DNA of 64,000 nt from Mikania micrantha. Lineage: Eukaryota > Streptophyta > Magnoliopsida > Asterales > Asteraceae. The position numbers and the translations under genes were made by a program. This document shows, piece by piece, positions 32,040 to 44,066 of this stretch (positions are counted from its first letter, which is position 1; each line of letters begins with the position of its first letter). Below the pieces are notes generated by a model that was given only the letters and a program-made list of their open reading frames with translations, was not told the origin of the DNA and ran no database searches. The DNA lies in assembly GCA_009363875.1 (NCBI GenBank), contig CM018688.1, positions 56,211,001 through 56,275,000 on the forward strand, written 5' to 3'.

Positions 32040-33620
32040 CCATGGCAGCCGGCCGAATGGCCAAGGCCGAAAGGCCTCATTCGACCCAGAAGCTCACTCG
32101 ACCACAGCACCATTCGGGCCTCCTTCATTCGACACTTCAGTCCCGACTGAGTCACCTTCATTCGCCACTTAGCTCACCCATTCGCCAGCCTCACTCAAAC
32201 CTTCTTCATTCGCCACTTTGGGGCCTCATGCGCCGTTCACCTTATTCGCCCAGCCCCAACTCATTCGACCACCTTATTCGTTGGGCACCAGGTATCCTCT
32301 TTCGCCAGCCCTCATTCGCCAGCCAAGGCCTCTTCATTCGACAGTTCCTAGGTCCAACCACTTAGGCCACCATTCAATCGGCCCAAGAAGCTGACCCAGC
32401 AGCACATACGCGGCCCAACAGAAGCCAATAGTCCACTTTGTCTCGGTCCATAAATTCCTTCTTGACTCATCAGGTTTATTGAGTTGGCCAGCATGTGGGT
32501 TGGACCAGAGGTGTTCATCAGTAGGAGATTTGGGCCATGGCCGCTATTCTGGACCAATAACCGGGAGCAGGCCCAGCATCAGATTCAGCCGGCCCACAAC
32601 AGGCCCAATGTGGCTGCTGATTGGCCCAAGCAGCTTGTAGGTGGGCCCATAGGTTTTCTTTTGATAAGCTAGTTCTCATAACTTCTTTGCTAGCCATTTC
32701 ACCCTTCTTGCCCAAGGGCACCAAGTGGCTCAAGATCAAATCTGTTGGCCCAACAGGCCCAACATCAGGCCCAGTTGCATTCTGGTTGGCCTAGGATGGG
32801 CCCAACCTCCTGCCATCCAGGCCCAATGATATCTTGGCCCAACTTTACTTTTCCAGCCCAGAACCTACAGTAGGCCCAGTAAATAACCTCAAAAACCTTG
32901 TTTGGCCCATGCTTATTGGACAAAATAGGCCCATGATCGAATTTAGCCCAAATGAACCAGGCCCAGGTTGGCCCATACTCTATTATACTGCAGGCCTTGA
33001 TAGGATTCAAGGGGCCCAGTAAAATCAACCTTTGGCCCACAGATTTTGGCCCAAGGCCACCATTTAAGGCCAATAGTCCAATCTTTAGGCCTATCATTGT
33101 TTCAGTCCTATTTAGCCAGGCCCAACTTGGCTTATGAGTTGTATTAGTGAAGGCCTGAGACAAATCTCAAAGGGCCCAACAAAATCAGCCCGAGGCCACA
33201 GAAAACCAATTTAAGGCCTATTTTGAGGCCCATGTCCTCAATTTGAGGCCACCATGCTAATCTTTTGGCCAACAGCCCGTTCTTGGCCCAAACTCAATTC
33301 CTACAGCCTTATATGATACTAGGCCCAACAAATATTGCCAAGGCCCACTTTGGGCCCGATAAATTCCTTAGAGGCCCAAAACAAGGCCCACAAGGCTACT
33401 TGAGCTCTAGCCCTTGTAACTTTTGGCAAGGCCTTCGTATTCCATTAGTCCAAATCAATGTTCCACACTTTCAAATAAGCCTCACCATCCTCAAATGTTC
33501 AAGAACTATTCCAAGGCCCATGTATTTGGGCCCATGGCCCAAATTGTTACACAAATGGCCCGACAAGTAACTTGGTCACAACGTTCGGTCCATATGCCAT
33601 GATTAGGCCCACACGAGTTC
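32040..33620. repeat. Motif blocks in the LTR: ATTCG(A/C)C then GGCCCA
   Basis: From 32040 to 32345 CATTCG followed by AC or CC recurs about every 15-25 bp. From about 32375 to 33620 GGCCCA or its complement recurs dozens of times. GGCCCA is the core of the plant site II element bound by TCP factors (established knowledge); whether it acts so here is unknown. The same blocks are in the 3' LTR (40344-41924). Confidence 0.85.
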
Positions 33621-34199
33621 ACTACATTTCATAAGATCAAAATAAGATATGTCAAAAGAATGTTTGCTTAATTAATCAATAATTATGCGATAAATGTTCA
33701 AAACGTACAAAAATCAACAAAGACGAGTTGAAAACTAAGCACTGAGTCTTTCATCAAAGCAAATGGCATATAACTGGTGACAAGATGATAACTTATAAGG
33801 TCATTAACTTGAATCAAACATATGGGACCGAACAGGGATCATGACCAAGTCTTACGCGTGTTAGCCAACTTTAGGGCTAACACATATATCCACACACACA
33901 AAATTCTACAAACTTATACTTACGAGTCTTAACAACGTTAAATCAATACAGGAACGTGAAAACAAACCAAATTACAATACAGAGCGCGTGCAGTCTTTCA
34001 TTTAAGCTAAGTCAACCCAACAGCTACAAGGTGAGTTCATTGCCCCTTTTCTAACATTTTGTTTTAAAACGCGGGGCTGAGAAGCATGCGTAAACTGTTT
34101 TATGTAAATTGTTTACTTGAATGCTTTTATATGTTTTACTTGTATAACTGTTATCCTAGACTCCTGTTTAGGTAAACTGTTTCAATTAAAGAACTATTT

Positions 34200-34680
34200 T
34201 CGAAGAACTATTTTCAAAGAACTAAAGATCTCAACAAAGAACTATTTTCAAAGGTCTATTTCAAAGAACTAACGATCTATTTTCAAAGAACTATTTCAAG
34301 GGTGTGTGATGTCAAAGAACTAACGGTCTATTTTCAAAGAACTATTTCAAGGGTGTGTGATGTCAAAGAACTAACGGTCTATTTTCAAAGAACTATTTCA
34401 AGGGTGTGTGATGTCAAAGAACTAACGGTCTATTTTCAAAGAACTATTTCAAGGGTGTGTAATGTCAAAGAACTAACGGTCTATTCTCAAAGAACTAACG
34501 ATCTATTTTCAAAGAACTATTTCCAAGAGTGGGATGTCAAAGAACTTACGGTCTATTTCAAAGAACTAAGTACAAAGAACTATTTTAAGGGGAAATCTGG
34601 GAAATGCTCAAAGATAACATGTGCCAAAGAACTAAAGAACTAAAGAACTATGGACGGTCTAAAGAACTATGAAAGCCTAT
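34200..34680 (+). repeat. 51-bp tandem repeat in the LTR
   Basis: The unit contains GTCAAAGAACTAACGGTCTA and CAAAGAACTATTTCAAGG. About four full units occupy 34300-34500, with partial CAAAGAACTA units around them. Because 51 is a multiple of three, a spurious open frame (34302-34643) results. Duplicate at 42504-42984 in the 3' LTR. Confidence 0.92.
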
Positions 34681-35603
34681 ATATCAAAAGATGTCCTAGC
34701 TAGACTGATTGATTATAGGTCACATGTTTGATGAGATTTACAGCTCTCCTTCACTACTAAGTACCTTGATTGACAGACTAGTCTACTCGAGTTGACCATA
34801 GGCCCCAATCATTAGGACTTAGATTTTTATTGAATGTTTATTTATTTATTTAATTAAGCATTTGTAACTAATTCTATAATTGTTGTTTTAATCATATTTG
34901 TATGATGAACATATGAAATCAAGAGAGATTTCAAACGATTGCAATTACAGGAACAGAGAACAGAGGATTCATGGGTGTTTAAAAGTGTTTGGGAGGTAAA
35001 AATGCTTAATAATCATTAACAACAATGTCCTATGCGGATTAGTATGTGGTGGGACGTCGTCTGGGCGGGGTTGTAGCCTTGACCCAGGGGTATGCCCTAT
35101 ATATAAGCATACCGATCTGGATGATACATGTGGTGTTAATGAGGTTAGGGTCTTTACCGAAAGAAGGGTTCAAAACATTTTCATAGTTACAAACCTATAT
35201 GAACTCACCAACCATGTGTTGACTTGATCTTTTTGCATGACTTCTCAGGTGACGAACAGGTCAATTAGGAAGTCATTACTTTTGGACTAGGACTTCAAAT
35301 AGAAGACTTAGTATTTTGGACTTGCATATTTTGAAAACATCATTACACGTATCAATTTGTATATCTTGTGTAGATACAAGATAGAAACCTATGATGTTAA
35401 CAGTAGATTTACATCGTTAAATTATAAACTATACTGATGTAAATTAACTTTGTAATTCTATCATATTTAGCACTTCTCATTTATGTATCATGTGCCATAT
35501 AACAATCTGATCAATCCGATTATCACTCACGATATCGCGCCTCGGGAACCTTCCGCCCGACGGGACAACCGATCCTATTCCGCCGGCTCGGGGTGTGACA
35601 GAT

Positions 35604-35620
35604 TGGTATCAGAGCCATGG
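35604..35620 (+). promoter_or_regulatory. Primer-binding site
   Basis: TGGTATCAGAGCCATGG, complementary to initiator tRNA-Met, 3 nt after the 5' LTR. Confidence 0.96.
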
Positions 35621-35768
35621 TTATAGAGAAATATAGGTCATTTATTTAAACGGTTTGGCCTAGACTATAACCTAGGGACCCTACATGTAGAGAACATAGG
35701 AATTAGGAAATTATGTGCATTGTGTCTTCTGCATTCGATCATTGCACTAACCAATGTTCTATTGGTTA

Positions 35769-36682
35769 TGATTAGAATGTCACCAAGAAGACAGCCATCA
35801 CCGCCTCTACCTTCGCAGGAGACGGACCCAGCAGTCGAGGCACTTGCAACTTTGATCACTGAACAGTTGATGGAGGTTCTCCCTGGAATCATTGCCCGGA
35901 TCAGGAATAGTGAGGAGTTTGCTAAAATCTTCCCACTACTTTCTACAGAGCGGAAGAAATCGGAAACAGGAGAGTCAAGCAAGAAGCGAAAAAGGTGTCA
36001 TCCTGAAGAATCAAGAGACCTTGTAATCTACACTGAAGCCATTCCTCTTCGTCAGATGGCCGTTGCTCCGGAGTCAGAGGGTAATAAGCTTCGTGCTGAC
36101 AAATTTCCTTTATGTGCCACATGCGGTCTCCACCATGCTAAGGGCAAACTGTGCAAACATTGTCTGAACTGTGGGAAAAAGGGACACTGGAGTCGTGATT
36201 GTAATAATCCCCCGACTCATAACCAGAATCCCGGAAACACTACATATCCTCTTCCTCGATACAGAAAGGATTGCTATGTGTGCGGATTATCCGAACACAT
36301 TTCACGGGACTGCCCCGTGAGGATATCTTCCACAAGTCCTGTACATTCTACGGGAAAAGATCCCCTTTGTTCAGTTTGTCACCACCATCATCGAGCTGAA
36401 CTCTCATGTGTATCATGTACGTTTTGTGGAAAATACGAACATTGGATTCAAAAGTGTCGGTTAAATTTAACCAGGGAACAGAAACAAAAAGCGAGCACCT
36501 CTACTTCCTCTCAACACAACAACAACTGCTACACGTGCGAAATGCATGGACATTTCGCAAGGGACTGCCCTAGGAAAATGCATCCAGCAGACCCAGCAGT
36601 CACTGAGGAACTACTCGCTTTACCAGCTCCTGGGGAACACTCGGAGTCCGATGACTCCATAGGTATGCAAATTTCATCTTAG
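35769..36682 (+). CDS. Truncated gag with four zinc knuckle-like Cys/His motifs
   Basis: An open frame with ATGs at 35769 and 35778, ending at 36680-36682. It starts like the gag of the first element (RRPSPP-type N-terminus, then an ALATLITEQLMEVLPGI helix). It then jumps within about 70 residues to the Lys-rich linker (SSKKRKRCHPEE) and the nucleocapsid, so the capsid core is missing. Cys/His motifs follow: CATCGLHHAKGKLCKHC, CLNCGKKGHWSRDC, CYVCGLSEHISRDC, a CTFCGKYEHWIQKC-like motif, and CYTCEMHGHFARDC. This is an unusual expansion of knuckles compared with the one or two typical of gypsy gag. The frame is intact, so an RNA-binding nucleocapsid-like protein could still be made; the protease that normally follows is absent. 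Confidence 0.8.
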
Positions 36683-37860
36683 TGCAGTAAAGTTATTTAT
36701 TGGTGTATTAATTAGAACTGCATGGTCTGTGGTAATTTTAGAAACAATAAATTATGATAGTCGTAAACAAAGTTAGTGTCAAAAGATAGTCGTAATAATA
36801 ACTTAAGGAACCTTTAGGTTAAGTAAGCATTAAAGGATTAAATAAAGATAGAGAAATCCACAATTACATTTTAAATACAGTATTTAAGAAGAGAACTTAG
36901 GTTAAATAGAACACTAAAACTCATAGGAGTTCAAAATGTCCAAGTTAGTGTGTCAGCTTCCACCTTCCACCTGAACCTCTTAAAATTTTGAGTTACTTTA
37001 ATTAGAGAGCTATGGTTCAATGGCGTTAGTAAAGCATGAATGTTAGGACAATGCTGAGTCTTATTTAAAACAGGATAATTGGATCAGGAGAAACCAGTTG
37101 TGAGTGCAAGACGAGGATATGACAAGAGACAACATTTCGAATGAAATATGGGCATTTCAAGTTACAATAATGCCTTTCGGATAGAAGAATGCATATATGA
37201 TTTTCATGGGCTTCATGAACTGAGTATGCAAACTGTATCTGGATTAGTTTATCATTATCGTTAGGGATGACTTACTAAATCATTTTAATAGAAAGACAGA
37301 ACGCGAAAGACATCTCAGGTATATTCTGGAGCTGTTAAAGGAATGACAACCCTATCCTGATTTCTTTCATTTGGAAATTAGGATGAGAATAAGTAACAGT
37401 TGGAACAACAGTTACAATGAGTTCCGAAAGACACATGACTTCCGGGTAAAAGTAAGATAAATATACATCACCTCACAGTGAGTATAGTATTACTTAGAAG
37501 GGATAGACCATTATCTTTATTCCAATAGTAATACCATATCTTAAGTAGACCTTCCCGATATATAAGTCCACTTTCAAAGTTGAGAACAGATTAAACAAAT
37601 GGTGAAGTATGTATACGGTTATATCAAATAACCTAAGAATTCACCATGTGACGTGAGAATCTTAACCAGACGATCAAGATTCAGAGTCGTCAGAGTCACT
37701 TATGAAAGCTTTAAGGAGTGTGTCAGGTGATAGAACAGAAAGACAATTTGAAATAAACTGGATGAAATGCCTACCGCCAAAATGGTGGATTGCGGTAATA
37801 GGTCAATCCAGAAGAATTACTCTTGAGAAAGCACACGAACCAGATAATTAGTGCATTCAG
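36683..37860 (+). pseudogene. Wrecked polymerase region
   Basis: No long frame survives. In broken frames the stretch around 37130-37400 still recalls a gypsy reverse transcriptase (a GHF-like block before the MPFG position, then the palm region and the ERE-HLR-ILELLK end), with many stops and gaps. Protease is not recognisable. About 1.2 kb stands where roughly 3 kb would be expected, so large deletions have occurred. Confidence 0.65.
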
Positions 37861-39106
37861 ACGCCGATAAAATGTACTGAGAATTTCAGAGATTTTATTG
37901 GTGGCCGGGAATGAAGAAAGACATAGCTGAATACGTCGGCAGATGTCTTGCGTGTGCAAGAGTAAAAGCGGAACACCAGAAACCGTCTGATTTACCGGAA
38001 CAGCCTGAGATTCCACTCTGGAAGTGGGAACAAATAGCTATGGACTTCATTACCAAGCTACCCCGCACTTCCAGTGGTCATGATACAATCTGGGTGATCA
38101 TCGACCGTTTAACAAAATCTGCTCACTTCTTGCCGATGCGTGAAATCTTCACAATGGATAAACTGGCAAGATTGTATATCAACGAGATAGTGGTACGCCA
38201 TGGTGTGCCATTGTCAATTATTTCGGATAGAGACAGCAGATTTACTTCAAGGTTCTGGCAATCACTGCAGAAATCTCTGGGGACACAGTTAAATTTGAGT
38301 ACAACTTACCATCCACGAACGGACGGTCAAAGCGAACCTACAATTCAAACTCTAGAGGACATGTTGAGAACTTGTGTTCTAGATTTTGGTGGTAATTGGG
38401 ATTCTCAATTGCCACTAATTGAGTTCTCCTACAACAACAGTTATCACAGCAGCATCGGTTGTGCCCATTCGAGGCTCTTTATGGTCGAAAATGTCGGTCA
38501 CCGATCTGTTGGTCAGAAGTAGGAGATAATAGTATCACTGGGCCAGAACTTATCCAAGAAACCACAGACAAGATAGCTCAGATACAACAGAGATTACAAG
38601 CAACACGAAGCAGACAAAAGAGCTATGCTGATAAACGGCGCAAGCCGTTGGAATTCCAAGTGGGTGATCGAGTCATGTTAAAGGTTTCCCCTTGGAAAGG
38701 TGTAGTTCGATTCGCTAATAAAGGCAAACTAACACCACGATATGTGGGACCGTTCGAGATCATCGAACGTATTGGTCCTGTGGCGTACAGATTGAGCTTG
38801 TCAGATGAACTCAGTGGTGTGCATGACGTGTTTCACGTCTCAAACTTAAAGAAATGCCTTGCTGACGAATCTCTCGTCATTCCACTTGAAGAAATTCAAG
38901 TTGATGAACAGTTACACTTTATCGAAGAACCTTTAGAGATTATGGATCGCAAGGTTAAACAACTGAGGCGAAGCCGTATCCCCATTGTAAAAGTTCGTTG
39001 GAATTCAAGACGCGGACCCGAGTTTACTTGGGAACGTGAAGATCACATGAGGTTAAAGTATCCCCAATTGTTTGAAGAAGGAGCTGTACCCGATAACAAC
39101 TCTTAA
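37861..39106 (+). pseudogene. Integrase with GPY/F and chromodomain-like C-terminus, frameshifted
   Basis: Frame 1 (37911-38522) begins after a remnant YWWPGMKKD, has the zinc-binding Cys pair (CLACARVK), the core with MDFITKLP, SDRDSRFTSRFW and the YHPRTDGQSE block, so the D, D and E are in place. At about 38460 the frame slips. Frame 2 (38459-39106) continues with FEALYGRKCRSPICW, the GPY/F module (YVGPFEIIERIGPVAYRL) and a C-terminal FTWEREDHMRLKYPQLF chromodomain-like segment. The single frameshift prevents one continuous integrase. The C-terminal type points to the Tekay/chromovirus group (family knowledge). Confidence 0.88.
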
Positions 39107-39127
39107 ATTTCGGGACGAAATTTCTTT

Positions 39128-39140
39128 AACAAGGGGAGAC
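39128..39140 (+). promoter_or_regulatory. Polypurine tract
   Basis: AACAAGGGGAGAC immediately before the 3' LTR, the plus-strand primer position. Confidence 0.85.
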
Positions 39141-42100
39141 TGTAACAGCAAGTACCAGATCGTCCGGCAAGTCCGTACGGTACGTGTACTTTCTACAGTA
39201 ACTATGTGTACTTATACGATTTTAAACAGTACTCGAGTTAACAAGATCTTAAATACAAGAAACCGTTGTACGTATTTTCGTATAAACTTGAATACATTAA
39301 GTACAACGTACATTTGGAACATTTGTTACATTTATTAAGTGAAAACTTAATTACAGTTAACACAACAAGTCACGAGAAACAACGATGCTCAAACAATACT
39401 CAGAAACAAATCGGTTGCGATCTGATGTCCACAACTGACAGGAATCAGATGACCGAAAAGTCAGTACAAGAACAATGTGAAAACAGGATGTTTAGTTGAG
39501 TCCGACAGTGAGGAAACACAATCTAAACACAATTACAGTGTTATTTCAGAATAACGAACTGACAGTGTGTTTGCGTGAGTGACGATTCACACAAACATAT
39601 CTGTGAGCTTAGAGTTCTGAAATAATGACTGAAAAGTAGAAAACAAAAGTCAGAAAGCAAAACCATCGTCGTATTCGTTCGGGTGACGATTCGAACGAAT
39701 TACGCGCGAAGGTGACGCGATCTGACGAAACGAAAACGAAAACACGACACGAACGAAAGTAATTTAATAAAATAAAATAAATAACATTTTACAATTTTGA
39801 AACTCATCAAAATAATTAATTTAAACTCTTTTTATTAAAACCATTTAAATTACGCGTAATTTTCCGGAAACGTAACGAAAACGTGAACCGAGCAACGAAA
39901 ACGAACCCGAACACCCTCGGGGTATAAATACTCTTAAATGAGAGTTTTCCCTCATTTCTCTCATCTTCAACCTCTCTCCAAACCCACAATCCCGGTTTTG
40001 AAAACCCTAGCCTTCACCACTCTTCTTTTCTTCATAACTTTCTCATTCCTTAACGAAAATCAGTGATTCTTGCGCCCACGCGAAGCCCTCGACGAGCTCT
40101 ACAAGAAAGTACAACAGATCGGAGCTGTTACTCACTGGAATTCGAGGTATAAGCATGAGAAAACCACGAAAATTAGGGTTTTCTTCTTCTTTTTCAACCC
40201 TTAACTCTCAAACCGTTTCTAGTCTCCACCATCGGGTCCTTTACTCTCGAAACTTAGTCTGAACATCCACCAAACACCTAAACCTTGGTCACCCACATCA
40301 GGCCCACGAGACCCTAACTGGTTATGGCTCGGGCGAATGAGCACCATGGCAGCCGGCCGAATGGCCAAGGCCGAAAGGCCTCATTCGACCCAGAAGCTCA
40401 CTCGACCACAGCACCATTCGGGCCTCCTTCATTCGACACTTCAGTCCCGACTGAGTCACCTTCATTCGCCACTTAGCTCACCCATTCGCCAGCCTCACTC
40501 AAACCTTCTTCATTCGCCACTTTGGGGCCTCATGCGCCGTTCACCTTATTCGCCCAGCCCCAACTCATTCGACCACCTTATTCGTTGGGCACCAGGTATC
40601 CTCTTTCGCCAGCCCTCATTCGCCAGCCAAGGCCTCTTCATTCGACAGTTCCTAGGTCCAACCACTTAGGCCACCATTCAATCGGCCCAAGAAGCTGACC
40701 CAGCAGCACATACGCGGCCCAACAGAAGCCAATAGTCCACTTTGTCTCGGTCCATAAATTCCTTCTTGACTCATCAGGTTTATTGAGTTGGCCAGCATGT
40801 GGGTTGGACCAGAGGTGTTCATCAGTAGGAGATTTGGGCCATGGCCGCTATTCTGGACCAATAACCGGGAGCAGGCCCAGCATCAGATTCAGCCGGCCCA
40901 CAACAGGCCCAATGTGGCTGCTGATTGGCCCAAGCAGCTTGTAGGTGGGCCCATAGGTTTTCTTTTGATAAGCTAGTTCTCATAACTTCTTTGCTAGCCA
41001 TTTCACCCTTCTTGCCCAAGGGCACCAAGTGGCTCAAGATCAAATCTGTTGGCCCAACAGGCCCAACATCAGGCCCAGTTGCATTCTGGTTGGCCTAGGA
41101 TGGGCCCAACCTCCTGCCATCCAGGCCCAATGATATCTTGGCCCAACTTTACTTTTCCAGCCCAGAACCTACAGTAGGCCCAGTAAATAACCTCAAAAAC
41201 CTTGTTTGGCCCATGCTTATTGGACAAAATAGGCCCATGATCGAATTTAGCCCAAATGAACCAGGCCCAGGTTGGCCCATACTCTATTATACTGCAGGCC
41301 TTGATAGGATTCAAGGGGCCCAGTAAAATCAACCTTTGGCCCACAGATTTTGGCCCAAGGCCACCATTTAAGGCCAATAGTCCAATATTTAGGCCTATCA
41401 TTGTTTCAGTCCTATTTAGCCAGGCCCAACTTGGCTTATGAGTTGTATTAGTGAAGGCCTGAGACAAATCTCAAAGGGCACAACAAAATCAGCCCGAGGC
41501 CACAGAAAACCAATTTAAGGCCTATTTTGAGGCCCATGTCCTCAATTTGAGGCCACCATGCTAATCTTTTGGCCAACAGCCCGTTCTTGGCCCAAACTCA
41601 ATTCCTACAGCCTTATATGACACTAGGCCCAACAAATATTGCCAAGGCCCACTTTGGGCCCGATAAATTCCTTAGAGGCCCAAAACAAGGCCCACAAGGC
41701 TACTTGAGCTCTAGCCCTTGTAACTTTTGGCAAGGCCTTCGTATTCCATTAGTCCAAATCAATGTTCCACACTTTCAAATAAGCCTCACCATCCTCAAAT
41801 GTTCAAGAACTATTCCAAGGCCCATGTATTTGGGCCCATGGCCCAAATTGTTACACAAATGGCCCGACAAGTAACTTGGTCACAACGTTCGGTCCATATG
41901 CCATGATTAGGCCCACACGAGTTCACTACATTTCATAAGATCAAAATAAGATATGTCAAAAGAATGTTTGCTTAATTAATCAATAATTATGCGATAAATG
42001 TTCAAAACGTACAAAAATCAACAAAGACGAGTTGAAAACTAAGCACTGAGTCTTTCATCAAAGCAAATGGCATATAACTGGTGACAAGATGATAACTTAT

Positions 42101-43904
42101 AAGGTCATTAACTTGAATCAAACATATGGGACCGAACAGGGATCATGACCAAGTCTTACGCGTGTTAGCCAACTTTAGGGCTAACACATATATCCACACA
42201 CACAAAATTCTACAAACTTATACTTACGAGTCTTAACAACGTTAAATCAATACAGGAATGTGAAAACAAACCAAATTACAATACAGAGCGCGTGCAGTCT
42301 TTCATTTAAGCTAAGTCAACCCAACAGCTACAAGGTGAGTTCATTGCCCCTTTTCTAACATTTTGTTTTAAAACGCGGGGCTGAGAAGCATGCGTAAACT
42401 GTTTTATGTAAATTGTTTACTTGAATGCTTTTATATGTTTTACTTGTATAACTGTTATCCTAGACTCCTGTTTAGGTAAACTGTTTCAATTAAAGAACTA
42501 TTTTCGAAGAACTATTTTCAAAGAACTAAAGATCTCAACAAAGAACTATTTTCAAAGGTCTATTTCAAAGAACTAACGATCTATTTTCAAAGAACTATTT
42601 CAAGGGTGTGTGATGTCAAAGAACTAACGATCTATTTTCAAAGAACTATTTCAAGGGTGTGTGATGTCAAAGAACTAACGGTCTATTTTCAAAGAACTAT
42701 TTCAAGGGTGTGTGATGTCAAAGAACTAACGGTCTATTTTCAAAGAACTATTTCAAGGGTGTGTAATGTCAAAGAACTAACGGTCTATTCTCAAAGAACT
42801 AACGATCTATTTTCAAAGAACTATTTCCAAGAGTGGGATGTCAAAGAACTTACGGTCTATTTCAAAGAACTAAGTACAAAGAACTATTTTAAGGGGAAAT
42901 CAGGGAAATGCTCAAAGATAACATGTGCCAAAGAACTAAAGAACTAAAGAACTATGGACGGTCTAAAGAACTATGAAAGCCTATATATCAAAAGATGTCC
43001 TAGCTAGACTGATTGATTATAGGTCACATGTTTGATGAGATTTACAGCTCTCCTTCACTACTAAGTACCTTGATTGACAGACTAGTCTACTCGAGTTGAC
43101 CATAGGCCCCAATCATTAGGACTTAGATTTTTATTGAATGTTTATTTATTTATTTAATTAAGCATTTGTAACTAATTCTATAATTGTTGTTTTAATCATA
43201 TTTGTATGATGAACATATGAAATCAAGAGAGATTTCAAACGATTGCAATTACAGGAACAGAGAACAGAGGATTCATGGGTGTTTAAAAGTGTTTGGGAGG
43301 TAAAAATGCTTAATAATCATTAACAACAATGTCCTATGCGGATTAGTATGTGGTGGGACGTCGTCTGGGCGGGGTTGTAGCCTTGACCCAGGGGTATGCC
43401 CTATATATAAGCATACCGATCTGGATGATACATGTGGTGTTAATGAGGTTAGGGTCTTTACCGAAAGAAGGGTTCAAAACATTTTCATAGTTACAAACCT
43501 ATATGAACTCACCAACCATGTGTTGACTTGATCTTTTTGCATGACTTCTCAGGTGACGAACAGGTCAATTAGGAAGTCATTACTTTTGGACTAGGACTTC
43601 AAATAGAAGACTTAGTATTTTGGACTTGCATATTTTGAAGACATCATTACACGTATCAATTTGTATATCTTGTGTAGATACAAGATAGAAACCTATGATG
43701 TTAACAGTAGATTTACATCGTTAAATTATAAACTATACTGATGTAAATTAACTTTGTAATTCTATCATATTTAGCACTTCTCATTTATGTATCATGTGCC
43801 ATATAACAATCTGATCAATCCGATTATCACTCACGATATCGCGCCTCGGGAACCTTCCGCCCGACGGGACAACCGATCCTATTCCGCCGGCTCGGGGTGT
43901 GACA
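39141..43904 (+). repeat. 3' LTR (4764 bp)
   Basis: Same length as the 5' LTR. Differences seen by eye are at 39457, 39943, 41387, 41480, 41621, 42259, 42630, 42902 and 43640 (offset 8304 from the 5' copy). Confidence 0.95.
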
Positions 43905-43909
43905 CTAGT
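43905..43909. repeat. Target-site duplication CTAGT, right copy
   Basis: Directly follows the 3' LTR. Confidence 0.92.
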
Positions 43910-44066
43910 AAACCAACAAACCAGATGCACATACAAACTACGACATTCACCACTTAAACAAGTTAAACAAGTATAAAACCACATATTGCAAACATACCAA
44001 CATGCCAGTCATGCATTCCTCAAAACTATGGTTTCTAACGTGTATCCTAACGAACTAATAATCCCT

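Larger units (their letters stand above)
30837..35600 (+). repeat. 5' LTR (4764 bp)
   Basis: Order of parts: TGTAACAGC start; CG-rich segment with CGTATTCGTTCGGGTGACG (about 31366); TATA box at 31619; pyrimidine-rich leader; an ATTCG(A/C)C block (about 32040-32345); a GGCCCA block (about 32375-33620); a 51-bp tandem repeat (about 34200-34680); CCCTATATATAAGCATACC near 35095; CTTCTCAGGTGACGAACAGG near 35245; end GGCTCGGGGTGTGACA. It has no protein-coding gene. Open frames over the motif blocks are translations of repeats. Confidence 0.95.
30837..43904 (+). mobile_element. Complete but defective Ty3/gypsy LTR retrotransposon, 13,068 bp
   Basis: Two direct LTRs of 4764 bp each (30837-35600, 39141-43904) start TGTAACAGC and end GGTGTGACA. 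They are flanked by CTAGT on both sides, with PBS at 35604 and a purine-rich tract before 39141. The internal region is only 3540 bp: gag, a wrecked reverse-transcriptase zone, and integrase with chromodomain-like end. Comparing the LTRs by eye gave nine substitutions and no indels, so the insertion is recent, although pol is too damaged to have supported it. It inserted into the 3' region of the LINE. Confidence 0.95.

Noticed and set aside
32033..33570. Several long open frames on both strands (62-132 codons), repeated at 40337-41874
   Set aside because: They lie within the GGCCCA and ATTCG motif blocks of the LTR; the Gly/Pro-rich translations reflect the motif and occur on both strands.
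34300..34500. CRISPR-like array
   Set aside because: The repeats are contiguous without unique spacers, in plant LTR DNA.
34302..34643. Periodic 17-residue repeat protein
   Set aside because: Translation of a 51-bp DNA repeat within an LTR, without homology.
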